From positions 23,971-87,970 of the forward strand of contig PLUL01000030.1 of the NCBI GenBank assembly GCA_003164895.1: 64,000 nt of DNA. Reading direction: 5' to 3'. Of the stretch, positions 43,831 through 52,451 are shown one piece after another. Positions within the stretch are counted from its first letter, which is position 1, and each line of letters opens with the position of its first letter. The notes beneath the pieces are model-generated. The model worked only from the letters and a program-made list of their open reading frames with translations, had not been told where the DNA came from and did no database searches. This DNA comes from Bacteroidota bacterium. GTDB lineage: Bacteria > Bacteroidota > Bacteroidia > Palsa-948. The position numbers were made by a program, and so were the translations under genes.

Positions 43831-46464
43831 ATGAAACTTTTTAAAAGAATAATGTTCTCGCTTTTGTTTTTGTTCTTGCTGATTGCGATAACATTAGTTG
43901 CAATTTCTTTTGTCTATGAAAATGAAGTGAAGGATTACATGATTCAGCAGTTGAATAAAAATCTAAAGACAAAAGTAATTGTAAATGGCAAGGACATCAA
44001 ACTTACACTTCTGAAAAGTTTTCCTTATGCTTCGCTCGATTTCAAAAATGTGATTATGCTGGAAGAACCAATCAGCATTTCAAAATCCAATAAGAACGGA
44101 ACTGTAAATTATCTTAATCAGGATACTTTGTTTTCCCTCAATAGTATTTCTCTTCAATTTAATATTTTCGATATTCTTCATAAAAAATATATTGTAAAAA
44201 AAGTTTCTGCCGAAAACGGGAAGTTGAAACTTAGAATTGGCTCAGATGGTTCGCAGAACTGGAACGTGTGGAAAGAAAGCAGCGATACAACTTCTGCATC
44301 AGAAGAATCAAGTTTTAATCTTCAGAAGCTTTATCTTAAAAATATTTCATTAAAATATTTTGATTTTAAAAACAGGAGTGATGTTTTGTGTGAAATTAAA
44401 AGTGGAACATTGGGAGGAGCTTTTTCTAACAAGCAATACGATTTGTCAATCAAAGGGGATTTGTTCGTAAATCATTTCAAACTTGATAGCATAAATTATC
44501 TTGCCAACAAACCGATCAAGATTGATTTTTCTTTGCAAGTAGATAATGAAAAAAAACAATATCAGTTTAGCGATGGATTTCTCAATATCGCTGATTTAAA
44601 AATTTCTGTTGCTGGAAAATATATTTCAAATAATAAATCCGATTATGTTGATATTTTTCTGAAAGGAAAAGATATGGATATTCAGTCGGTGCTTTCTCTG
44701 CTTCCCGAAAAATATCACAAATACATCAGCGATTTTGATAGCGATGGAGAATTTTATTGCAACACACACATCAGCGGAAAAATTGATGAAGTAAATTCTC
44801 CCGAAATAAAAGCTGATTTTGGAATTACCAAAGCAACTATTACGCAATCAAGTTCGGGCATTGAGTTAAAAGATGTTCATATTCTTGGAAATTATTTTTC
44901 TTCTTCTGTTTCTTCAAAACAATTTATTGATTTGAAAACATTTTCAGCATCTCTTGCCAATGGAAAAATTTCAGGAAGTATCAGAATGGATAATTTTTCT
45001 ACTCCAAATATCAGCGCATCGCTTCAGGGAAATCTTTTGCTGGAAGATGTTCGTCATCTATTAAAAATAGATTCGATTTGGAATTATCCGATTGAATCGC
45101 TTACGGGAAGTGTGAAAGCAAACATGGAATACAAAGGAAAGCTGAATAAAAATGGGAAATACAAAAGGTCGGATTTTGAAAATATGATTCTTTCGGGAGA
45201 AATGTTTCTTGAAAATGCCGGTCTCAAGATTAAAAACTCCACTCTTGCATTCGATAGCATCAATGGCTCTTTTGTTTTGGAAAATAATAATGTCGCGGTA
45301 AATTCATTTTCGGGAAGAACATCAAAGAGTGATTTCAAATTGAAGGGCGGACTGAAAGATGTTCTTGCGTTTTCATTTTCGGATGATGCGGATATTAATG
45401 TCGAGGCATCTTTTCAATCCAACAACTTAGACCTGAATGAATTTCTTCTGAATCAAAAAGAATCTTCAAAGAAAGATACAGTTTACAAGGTTCATTTTTC
45501 GCCCCGTTTGAATTTTATTTTGAACAGCGACATCGGGCATCTCGCATTCAGAAAATTTGATGCAAAAAATATTCGCGGAACATTTCAATTGAGAAACCAA
45601 AAACTTATTGGCGATCCGATTTCTTTTTCAACGATGGATGGAACAATTACGGCAAGCGGAATGATTGATAATTCTTCGGATAGCACTCTAATTATCACTT
45701 GTGATTCAAAACTTAATAAACTTAATATCAGTAAGTTATTTAATCAACTTGAAGATTTTCATCAAAGTATGATAACTTCTGATAATCTGAAAGGAATTGT
45801 TACTGCAGATGTTCAGTTTGCGTCTGTTTGGAAATCGGATTTGACTGTGGACGCAAACAAAATTTATGTTAGAAGTAATATGACAATTGATAAAGGAGAA
45901 TTGCTGCATTATGAGCCGATGAAAAACCTCTCACGTTTCGTAGAATTGTCGGAATTGAATGATATAAAATTTTCCACTTTACAAAATCAGATTGAAGTGA
46001 AAGACCAGAAAATATTTATACCGAAAATGAATCTTGAATCAAGCGCCATGAATGTTACACTTTCCGGCACACATTCATTTAAAAATGAAATTGATTATCA
46101 CTTTAAAGTTTTGCTTTCTGATTTACTTTCCAAGAAAGCACGCAAGGCAAAAAAAGAAAATGATGAATTTGGGGTTGTTGAAGATGATAAGGAAGGAAAA
46201 ACAAGTTTATTTATTTCGATGACCGGAACAGTTGACAGTCCTGTAATAAAATACGATAAGCAGGGAGCAAAACAAAATCTGAAAGCAAATATTGTTCAGG
46301 AAAAACAAACGCTTAAACAAATTCTGAAGGAGGAATTTGGATTGTTTAAAAAAGACACCACTCTTAAAAAGAAAAATAATCCGAAAGATGATGGCAAATT
46401 TATCATCAAATGGGATGAGGATGAAAAAAAGAACAAAGACAAAAAAGAGGACGATGACTTTTAA
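43831..46464 (+). CDS. AsmA-family envelope protein
   Basis: The 877-residue protein has an N-terminal membrane anchor (RIMFSLLFLFLLIAITLVAI). A long periplasmic body of repeated beta strands has AsmA features: NLKTKVIVNGKDIKLTLLKS and FPYASLDFKNV near the start, and an FSTMDGTITASGMIDNS / MNVTLSGTHSFKNEIDYHF region typical of AsmA C-termini. The tail is lysine- and aspartate-rich (KKNKDKKEDDDF). AsmA-like proteins bridge the periplasm and move lipids to the outer membrane. It lies between the pseudouridine synthase and the histidine kinase on the same strand with a 61-nt gap. Subfamily is not resolved. Confidence 0.85.
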   Translation: MKLFKRIMFSLLFLFLLIAITLVAISFVYENEVKDYMIQQLNKNLKTKVIVNGKDIKLTLLKSFPYASLDFKNVIMLEEPISISKSNKNGTVNYLNQDTLFSLNSISLQFNIFDILHKKYIVKKVSAENGKLKLRIGSDGSQNWNVWKESSDTTSASEESSFNLQKLYLKNISLKYFDFKNRSDVLCEIKSGTLGGAFSNKQYDLSIKGDLFVNHFKLDSINYLANKPIKIDFSLQVDNEKKQYQFSDGFLNIADLKISVAGKYISNNKSDYVDIFLKGKDMDIQSVLSLLPEKYHKYISDFDSDGEFYCNTHISGKIDEVNSPEIKADFGITKATITQSSSGIELKDVHILGNYFSSSVSSKQFIDLKTFSASLANGKISGSIRMDNFSTPNISASLQGNLLLEDVRHLLKIDSIWNYPIESLTGSVKANMEYKGKLNKNGKYKRSDFENMILSGEMFLENAGLKIKNSTLAFDSINGSFVLENNNVAVNSFSGRTSKSDFKLKGGLKDVLAFSFSDDADINVEASFQSNNLDLNEFLLNQKESSKKDTVYKVHFSPRLNFILNSDIGHLAFRKFDAKNIRGTFQLRNQKLIGDPISFSTMDGTITASGMIDNSSDSTLIITCDSKLNKLNISKLFNQLEDFHQSMITSDNLKGIVTADVQFASVWKSDLTVDANKIYVRSNMTIDKGELLHYEPMKNLSRFVELSELNDIKFSTLQNQIEVKDQKIFIPKMNLESSAMNVTLSGTHSFKNEIDYHFKVLLSDLLSKKARKAKKENDEFGVVEDDKEGKTSLFISMTGTVDSPVIKYDKQGAKQNLKANIVQEKQTLKQILKEEFGLFKKDTTLKKKNNPKDDGKFIIKWDEDEKKNKDKKEDDDF

Positions 46465-46487
46465 TTTTATTCAGAGACTTTTCTTGT

Positions 46488-46520
46488 TTATTCGTAATTT
46501 CGTATGAAATCGTAATTCAG
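46488..46520. repeat. TATTCGTAATT-type heptamer run before the histidine kinase
   Basis: TATTCGTAATTTCGTATGAA followed by ATCGTAATTC: loosely 7-8 bp periodic ATTCGTA units, 6 nt before the GTG start of the kinase. Confidence 0.45.
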
Positions 46521-46525
46521 AAAGT

Positions 46526-48028
46526 GTGAATATTTATTCCCGTAAACAACGTTGGAAATTTTTTCTTCTTCTCGGAGCGGTGATGATTGTTATTGCCTCG
46601 CTGTGGTACACAAATATTCTGGTAAGAAAAATTGCTGACGATGAACGAAAAAAAGTTCGTCTTTGGGCGGAAGCAATTCAGCGAAAAGCAAATCTTGTAA
46701 AATATACCAACGAACTTTTTCGCAAGATAGAAGGCGAAGAACGCCAGAAGATAGGATTATGGGCGGAAGCGAATCACCAGCTTGGAAAAGATTTGAGCGA
46801 TTACACATTCGTTCTGGAAGTGATAAAAAATAATCAAACCATTCCTGTCATTATTGCTGATGAAAAAGAAAATGTGCAGCTCTCGAAAAATATTGATTCA
46901 ACGCATTCGAGAGATAATGAATATCTGAAGCGGCAAATGGATACAATGAAGTCTCAACACAAACCAATTGAGATTGAAATTTTCAAGCATAAAAAAAATT
47001 ACCTCTACTACCGTGATTCCCATTTATTCTCTGAGTTGAAAACTGTTTTTGACGGATTAATCAAATCATTCATTTCTGAAGTGGCGGTGAATTCTGCTTC
47101 CGTTCCAGTGATTTATACAGATGCAACGAAAAAAAATATTCTTGCTTTCGGCAATATGGATTCAGTGCTGATGAAGGATTCAGTTTACGTGATGAAAACT
47201 GTTCGCAACATTGTTTTGCAAAATCCTCCTATTGAAATTGATTTGGGAGACGGACAAAAGAATTTTATTTTTTATCAGGATTCATTTTTGCTCACACAAC
47301 TTCGCTATTATCCTTACATCCAATTCGGAATCATCGGAATTTTTCTTTTGATTTCCTACATATTATTCAGCACAGCCAGAAAAGCAGAACAAGATCAGGT
47401 TTGGCTCGGCATGGCTAAAGAAACCGCGCATCAATTGGGAACTCCGCTTTCATCCATCATTGCATGGCTTGAATATCTGAAGTTGAAAGGCGTGGATGAA
47501 AATACGCTGACCGAAGCGAGGCATGACGTAAAACGTTTGGAAACAATTACCGAACGGTTTTCTAAAATCGGATCGCTTCCTGTTCTTGATAAAGCGGATG
47601 TGGTGGAAGTGTTGAACAATTCTATCAGCTATATGCGAACGCGCACTTCAAAAAGTGTTAACTTTTCTGTAGCATCTGAAAACTCTCACACAATTTTTGT
47701 TAAACTGAATATTCCTTTGTTCGAGTGGGTAATAGAAAATCTTTGCCGCAACGCGGTGGATGCGATGGACGGAAACGGTTCTGTTACAGTGAAAGTTTTT
47801 GATGAGCTTCAGTTTGTTTACATAGATGTTACCGATACCGGAAAAGGAATGTCGCGTTCAAAATTCAAAACTATTTTTCAACCCGGATTTACCACCAAAC
47901 AGCGCGGATGGGGATTAGGACTTTCACTCGTGAAACGCATTGTTGAAAATTATCATGGCGGAAAAATATTTGTCAAACATTCCGAACTCGGAAAAGGAAC
48001 CACTTTCCGTATAGTCCTGAATAAATAA
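46526..48028 (+). CDS. Sensor histidine kinase with duplicated sensor segment
   Basis: GTG start. The 500-residue protein has a first span (FFLLLGAVMIVIASLWYTNI), a periplasmic sensor (about 31-262), a second span (FGIIGIFLLISYILF), then a HisKA-like H box with H302 in MAKETAHQLGTPLSSI. HATPase motifs follow: NLCRNAVDAMDGNG (N box), DTGKGM, and GWGLGLSLVKRIVENYHGG. The sensor is internally repeated: ILVRKIADDERKKVRLWAEA (31-50) recurs as ELFRKIEGEERQKIGLWAEA (63-82), and the region 96-171 recurs at 184-260. No response regulator is adjacent. Its stop overlaps hemW as TAATG. Signal unknown. Confidence 0.9.
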   Translation: MNIYSRKQRWKFFLLLGAVMIVIASLWYTNILVRKIADDERKKVRLWAEAIQRKANLVKYTNELFRKIEGEERQKIGLWAEANHQLGKDLSDYTFVLEVIKNNQTIPVIIADEKENVQLSKNIDSTHSRDNEYLKRQMDTMKSQHKPIEIEIFKHKKNYLYYRDSHLFSELKTVFDGLIKSFISEVAVNSASVPVIYTDATKKNILAFGNMDSVLMKDSVYVMKTVRNIVLQNPPIEIDLGDGQKNFIFYQDSFLLTQLRYYPYIQFGIIGIFLLISYILFSTARKAEQDQVWLGMAKETAHQLGTPLSSIIAWLEYLKLKGVDENTLTEARHDVKRLETITERFSKIGSLPVLDKADVVEVLNNSISYMRTRTSKSVNFSVASENSHTIFVKLNIPLFEWVIENLCRNAVDAMDGNGSVTVKVFDELQFVYIDVTDTGKGMSRSKFKTIFQPGFTTKQRGWGLGLSLVKRIVENYHGGKIFVKHSELGKGTTFRIVLNK

Positions 48029-49164
48029 TGTCCGGTATCTATATTCACATTCCATTCTGCCGACAGGCATGTCATTACTGCGATTTTCATTTTTCTACTT
48101 CACTAAAAAGCAAAAAGGATTTTCTTGATGCGCTCAAGAAAGAAATCTATTTACAAAGAGATTATCTTGGAGCGAAAAATATCAGTACGGTTTATTTTGG
48201 CGGTGGAACGCCTTCGATTCTATCGGGAGAAGAAATAGTTGAAATAGTTTATGAACTTTCAAAATACTTTTCAATTGACAAAAATGCTGAAATTACTCTT
48301 GAAGCAAATCCAGATGATTTGTCGAAAGAAAAACTAAAGGAACTTTCGCACACTCCGATTAATCGCTTGAGCATCGGTGTTCAAAGTTTCTCAGATGAGG
48401 ATTTGAAATTTCTGCACCGGATTCATAATTCATCGAATGCAATTCGTTCTGTGAAAGAGGCGCAAGACATTGGATTTAAAAACATCACCATTGATCTGAT
48501 CTATGGAATTCAAACGCTGACGAATGAGCAGTGGAAAAAAAATCTTCAAACTGCTTTCTCTCATGATGTGCCGCATGTTTCATGTTACTCACTTACGGTG
48601 GAATCAAAAACTGCTTTGGCTTCTTTCATAAAGAAAGGAAAGATTCAAAATATTGATCCGCAAAAAAGTGTTGAACAATTTGAAATCCTGATGAGTGAAA
48701 TGAAGAACAATAATTTTATTCATTATGAGATTTCAAATTTCTGCAAGGAAGATTTTTATTCAAAACACAACAGCAGTTATTGGAAAGGCGCCAAGTATCT
48801 CGGATTGGGACCATCCGCGCATTCTTACGATACACATTCAAGGCAATGGAATGTGAGCAGCAATTCAGCTTATATAAATTCCATTAAGAAGAATATTCTG
48901 CCGTTTGAAAAAGAAACGCTCACGCAGGAACAAAAATTCAATGAATATATAATGACCTCGCTTCGCACGATGTGGGGAATAGATTTACAAGTAATTAAAA
49001 ACAAATTTTCAAGAAACTATTCTTCTCACTTCTCAAAGGAAGCTGAAAAATATTTCGCTCAAAAATTATTAAAGAATGAAGGAGAGAAAATATTTCTCAC
49101 AGATAAAGGAAAACTCTTTGCCGATAAAATTGCCAGTGACTTGTTTGTTGTTTTTAATAAATAA
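48028..49164 (+). CDS. hemW: HemW radical SAM heme chaperone
   Basis: The 378-residue radical SAM protein begins GIYIHIPFCRQACHYCDFHF with the three cluster cysteines C11, C15 and C18 (CxxxCxxC). It has YFGGGTPSIL, the SIGVQSFSDEDLKFLHRIHN block and the HYEISNFCKEDFYSKHNSSY segment of HemW (formerly HemN-like). HemW delivers heme to membrane proteins rather than acting as coproporphyrinogen dehydrogenase. Its start overlaps the kinase stop as TAATG. Length normal. Confidence 0.95.
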   Translation: MSGIYIHIPFCRQACHYCDFHFSTSLKSKKDFLDALKKEIYLQRDYLGAKNISTVYFGGGTPSILSGEEIVEIVYELSKYFSIDKNAEITLEANPDDLSKEKLKELSHTPINRLSIGVQSFSDEDLKFLHRIHNSSNAIRSVKEAQDIGFKNITIDLIYGIQTLTNEQWKKNLQTAFSHDVPHVSCYSLTVESKTALASFIKKGKIQNIDPQKSVEQFEILMSEMKNNNFIHYEISNFCKEDFYSKHNSSYWKGAKYLGLGPSAHSYDTHSRQWNVSSNSAYINSIKKNILPFEKETLTQEQKFNEYIMTSLRTMWGIDLQVIKNKFSRNYSSHFSKEAEKYFAQKLLKNEGEKIFLTDKGKLFADKIASDLFVVFNK

Positions 49165-49226
49165 GAGGGCTAAATCCGTTAATATCTGACAAATTAAAAC
49201 AGAAACAATTTTCCTAAAGAATATAA

Positions 49227-50483
49227 TTAATTGATCTTGATTTCGGAAAGTATTTTCTCTGTAGCTCCTTTTCTTTGTCCTACAAAATTCTTACAAGTCA
49301 GGGATGCCATCTTTAGTATTTTTTCATCGGATAAAAGCAAGTCCATCACTTTCTGAAAATCATTTGCATCGGCAATACAAAATCCTCCGCCTTGCTCTAT
49401 GATTTCGTATGCTTCAGGAAATTTATGATGGTTCGGTCCGAAAATTACAGGCACTCCAAAAGCTACCGCTTCCAGAATATTGTGAATACCAGAACCGAAT
49501 CCTCCGCCTATGTAAGCAATGTCGGCATACTGGTAAATATTTGAGAGCATACCGATATTATCAATGATGAGGATTTTTGCCTGCAGCAATTTATCCAATG
49601 CGGTTGAAACAGATTCTTTGCTTATTTCAGAATAACGAAGTGAATCGGGAAATAAAGAAATAACTTTTTGAATATGTTCTTCGTTAATTTCGTGCGGCGC
49701 AATAATTAATTTCCAGTTGGCAGTTGGCAGTTGGCAGTTGGTAAGAATCTCCTCATCTTTCTCCCACGTACTGCCTGCAATTATTATTCTGTCATTCGCT
49801 TTAAAATGTTCTATCAAAGAATTTTTTTTGGGTTTCAACGCCGTTTGCACAACTTTATCGTAGCGCAAATCCCCGCTCACAGATACGCTTGTAATTTTTC
49901 TCTCCTGCAAAAGTTTTTCTGAAGACTCATTCTGAACGAAAATATGACTAAAAAAATTTAAAACCTTTTGCAGATATTTTCCATACAAACCATTGAATTG
50001 TTCGTTTCGAAAATTTGCAGACACAAGATAAGTCAGGATTTTTCGTTTATGAAGTTCATTCAGATAATTATACCAGAAATCATACTTCACAAAAAATACA
50101 AGCGATGGTTTTACTATATCCAAAAACCGCTGTACATTTCTTTTCGTATCCACCGGAAGATAAAAAATAAAATCAGCCCCTTCAAAGTTTTTCCTGATTT
50201 CATATCCCGACGGAGAAAAAAAAGTAATAAGAACTTTAAACTTTTCACTTTTAGTTTTAAACTTTTCAATGAGCGGTCTTGCCTGCTCAAACTCACCTAA
50301 AGAAGAACAATGAAACCAAATTAGTTGGGAGTTAGGAGTTGGGAGTTGAGAGAGTTTTTTTTGTAATTCATCAAAAATATTTTTTCTTCCCTGAATAAAT
50401 AATTTCGCTTTGCGATTAAAAATAGCCGAAATGATTACGCCAAAATAAAACAAACGAATTCCGATTTGATAGAAGAAAAACAT
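49227..50483 (-). CDS. waaA: Kdo transferase, with heptamer-encoded insertions
   Basis: WaaA adds Kdo from CMP-Kdo to the lipid A precursor. The 418-residue protein has an N-terminal anchor (IRLFYFGVIISAIFN), the acceptor motif WFHCSSLGEFEQARPLIE, FFSPSGYEIRKNF, VFVKYDFWYNYL, IAGSTWEKDEE and the donor site YIGGGFGSGIHNILEAVAFG. Three stretches are encoded by 7-bp repeats: QLPTPNSQL just before WFHCSS (50323-50350), FKTKSEKFKVL (50232-50270) and NCQLPTANWKL (49714-49741). The frame is intact, so it should be functional. The neighbour 50503-51270 lies just upstream on the same strand. Confidence 0.93.
   Translation of the reverse strand: MFFFYQIGIRLFYFGVIISAIFNRKAKLFIQGRKNIFDELQKKLSQLPTPNSQLIWFHCSSLGEFEQARPLIEKFKTKSEKFKVLITFFSPSGYEIRKNFEGADFIFYLPVDTKRNVQRFLDIVKPSLVFFVKYDFWYNYLNELHKRKILTYLVSANFRNEQFNGLYGKYLQKVLNFFSHIFVQNESSEKLLQERKITSVSVSGDLRYDKVVQTALKPKKNSLIEHFKANDRIIIAGSTWEKDEEILTNCQLPTANWKLIIAPHEINEEHIQKVISLFPDSLRYSEISKESVSTALDKLLQAKILIIDNIGMLSNIYQYADIAYIGGGFGSGIHNILEAVAFGVPVIFGPNHHKFPEAYEIIEQGGGFCIADANDFQKVMDLLLSDEKILKMASLTCKNFVGQRKGATEKILSEIKIN
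49714..49741. repeat. CAGTTGG x4 heptamer inside waaA
   Basis: Four perfect 7-bp units (28 bp), read on the coding strand as NCQLPTANW. Confidence 0.92.
50232..50270. repeat. AACTTTT-type heptamer run inside waaA
   Basis: AACTTTA-AACTTTT-CACTTTT-AGTTTTA-AACTTTT: five 7-bp units, related to the uvrA runs read on the opposite strand. Confidence 0.75.
50323..50350. repeat. AGTTGGG x4 heptamer inside waaA
   Basis: AGTTGGG-AGTTAGG-AGTTGGG-AGTTGAG, four units, encoding QLPTPNSQL directly before the acceptor motif. Confidence 0.85.
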
Positions 50484-50502
50484 AATTTATACAAGTTCGT
50501 AA

Positions 50503-51270
50503 TTAATAGTAGTAATATTGCTGAAGCGTTTTTCGGTATAACGGAAGAATCCAACCAACTCTCAGTCCGTAAAGAAAATCTTTTCTCGTAGCTGTATCTG
50601 TTTGGCGTGAATCATAATTATACCCGCGCAGACTTTTTGTGAACCCTTGAATCAATTCTATTCCGCCAAAAAAATTTATAAGTCGTTTATTTCCGAAATA
50701 AAAATAGCCAATAAACTCGTTGAAACCAAAACCAGACGATAGTCTGTCATATCCTTTAAGATAACCTGATGTCAATTCCGGCACCTGATGCCCAATGTCA
50801 TTGATTTGTATTTTATGATACAAATAAGTTGGTCCGCCATAAATTACAATTCCCGAATTAGGATTTGGCGCCAAGATATGAAACATTTTTCCAACATAAA
50901 ACGAAACGGTAAATCCGCGTTCGAACAAACGCACAGTGGAAGGAATTCCATTTTGATTAATTATCCATCCGCTTGAATTTTTTAAACTATCGAGTATTCC
51001 GTTCTGCTTAACCTGATTTCCGAAAATAAAACTTCCATCAGCTCCTAAAATAAGATTGTGTTTTGTTTTGATTGAAAATCCTGTAGCAATATTTGAATTA
51101 TATCCAAAACGATTTGCCAAATCTCCACCGGGCTCTTGAAATGCATAAGAAAATTTTATCATTGAAAAACTGAGAGCCGAATCTTTTACATTGGTTTGAG
51201 CAAAAGAATAATAGCCAATAACCAATAGCCAATAGCCAATAGCCAAATATATTTTAAGATTGCGTTTCAT
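50503..51270 (-). CDS. Outer-membrane-type protein whose signal peptide is encoded by a heptamer repeat
   Basis: The 255-residue protein starts MKRNLKIYLAIGYWLLVIGY and is cleaved near YSFAQ. The mature part has beta-strand-like segments (FSYAFQEPGGDLANRFGYNS, LILGADGSFIFGNQVK, LYGLRVGWILPLY) and a tyrosine-rich end (QQYYYY), so it is probably an outer-membrane barrel or lipid-facing protein. It lies directly upstream of waaA (19-nt gap) and is probably co-transcribed. Residues about 9-20 are encoded by five near-identical 7-bp units at 51211-51245; loss or gain of one unit would shift the frame just after the start codon. Function is unknown. Confidence 0.78.
   Translation of the reverse strand: MKRNLKIYLAIGYWLLVIGYYSFAQTNVKDSALSFSMIKFSYAFQEPGGDLANRFGYNSNIATGFSIKTKHNLILGADGSFIFGNQVKQNGILDSLKNSSGWIINQNGIPSTVRLFERGFTVSFYVGKMFHILAPNPNSGIVIYGGPTYLYHKIQINDIGHQVPELTSGYLKGYDRLSSGFGFNEFIGYFYFGNKRLINFFGGIELIQGFTKSLRGYNYDSRQTDTATRKDFLYGLRVGWILPLYRKTLQQYYYY
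51211..51245. repeat. ATAGCCA x5 heptamer within a signal-peptide coding region
   Basis: ATAGCCA-ATAACCA-ATAGCCA-ATAGCCA-ATAGCCA, five 7-bp units with a single mismatch. On the coding strand they read TGGCTAT units and encode the hydrophobic core LAIGYWLLVIGYY. Confidence 0.92.
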
Positions 51271-51271
51271 A

Positions 51272-51305
51272 CTTAATTCGTAGATTCGTAACTCAAATTC
51301 TTAAT
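51272..51305. repeat. TTAATTCGTAGATTCGTA-type run between divergent genes
   Basis: Loosely 7-8 bp periodic ATTCGTA/AACTCAA units immediately before ATG 51309 and just upstream of the divergent 50503-51270 gene. Confidence 0.45.
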
Positions 51306-51308
51306 TCA

Positions 51309-52451
51309 ATGATGGTAAAAGTAAGCAGAAATATTCAGATGGTTGACTTGGTCGGCCAGTACGAAAAAATAAAAACGGAAATTGATTCCGCCATTCAGGA
51401 AATAATTCTTTCGGCGCGCTTTATCAATGGTCCTGCTGTAAAAGAATTTCAATCTGATTTAGAAAAATATCTTGGCGTGAAACATGTCATTCCATGTGCA
51501 AACGGAACCGATGCGCTTCAAATCGCAATGATGGCGCTTGGTTTGCAGAGAGGAGATGAAATTATCACTTCCAATTTCACCTTTGCAGCAACAATCGAAA
51601 CAATTGCATTCCTCGGACTTGTTCCGGTTATAGTGGATGTAGATACTGATACATTCAATATTGATGTAAAAGAAATTGAGAAAGCAATCACTTCAAAAAC
51701 AAAAGCAATTGTTCCGGTTCATCTGTTTGGTCAGTGCGCTGACATAGAACCGATTCTTGCTCTCGCTAAAAAAAATAATTTATTTGTGATTGAAGATACC
51801 GCTCAGGCAATTGGTGCGGATTATATTTTTTCTGATGGAAAGAAAAAGAAAGCGGGAACTATAGGAAATATCGGAACCACTTCATTTTTCCCTTCTAAAA
51901 ATCTTGGTGCGTACGGAGACGCAGGCGCGCTTTTCACAAACGATGACGAACTTGCCAAGAAATGCAGAATGATTGTTAACCACGGGCAAAGCACACAATA
52001 TTTTTATGAAATGCTTGGCGTGAATTCCCGTTTAGATTCTATTCAAGCAGCAATTCTGAAAGTGAAACTGAAATATCTTGACGGCTACGCTCTATCAAGA
52101 AATAAAGCGGCAACATTTTATGATAAAGCTTTTGCAGGAAATAAAAATATTAAAACTCCATCCCGTTCGAAAAATTCTTCTCACGTTTTTCACCAATATA
52201 CTTTGGTTTTGAACGGAGTTGACAGAAATAAATTAAAAGAGCATCTTGCATCGAAAGAAATTCCGGCAATGATTTATTATCCAGTTCCGCTTCATTCACA
52301 AAAAGCCTATCGCAATGCTGTCAATGAAGGCAAAAAATATCCGGTTACTGATAAACTCTGTGCTTCTGTAATTTCTCTTCCAATGCACACAGAATTAGAT
52401 GAAGAAACATTGAAGTATATCACTGATTCAGTTTTAGAATTTACAAAATGA
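51309..52451 (+). CDS. WbpE-like sugar aminotransferase (DegT/DnrJ/EryC1/StrS family)
   Basis: The 380-residue PLP enzyme has CANGTDALQIAMMALGL, VPVHLFGQCADIEPIL, IEDTAQAIGADY and the PLP-lysine motif TSFFPSKNLGAYGDAGALFT with K197, then GVNSRLDSIQAAIL. The wording matches WbpE/WlbC, which transaminates UDP-3-keto-GlcNAcA at C3 in the UDP-2,3-diacetamido-uronic acid pathway. The other enzymes of that route are at 58750-61639 on the other strand. ATG 51309 or 51312 both fit. Its stop overlaps the ugd ATG (ATGA at 52448). Exact substrate is inferred from relatives and context. Confidence 0.88.
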   Translation: MMVKVSRNIQMVDLVGQYEKIKTEIDSAIQEIILSARFINGPAVKEFQSDLEKYLGVKHVIPCANGTDALQIAMMALGLQRGDEIITSNFTFAATIETIAFLGLVPVIVDVDTDTFNIDVKEIEKAITSKTKAIVPVHLFGQCADIEPILALAKKNNLFVIEDTAQAIGADYIFSDGKKKKAGTIGNIGTTSFFPSKNLGAYGDAGALFTNDDELAKKCRMIVNHGQSTQYFYEMLGVNSRLDSIQAAILKVKLKYLDGYALSRNKAATFYDKAFAGNKNIKTPSRSKNSSHVFHQYTLVLNGVDRNKLKEHLASKEIPAMIYYPVPLHSQKAYRNAVNEGKKYPVTDKLCASVISLPMHTELDEETLKYITDSVLEFTK

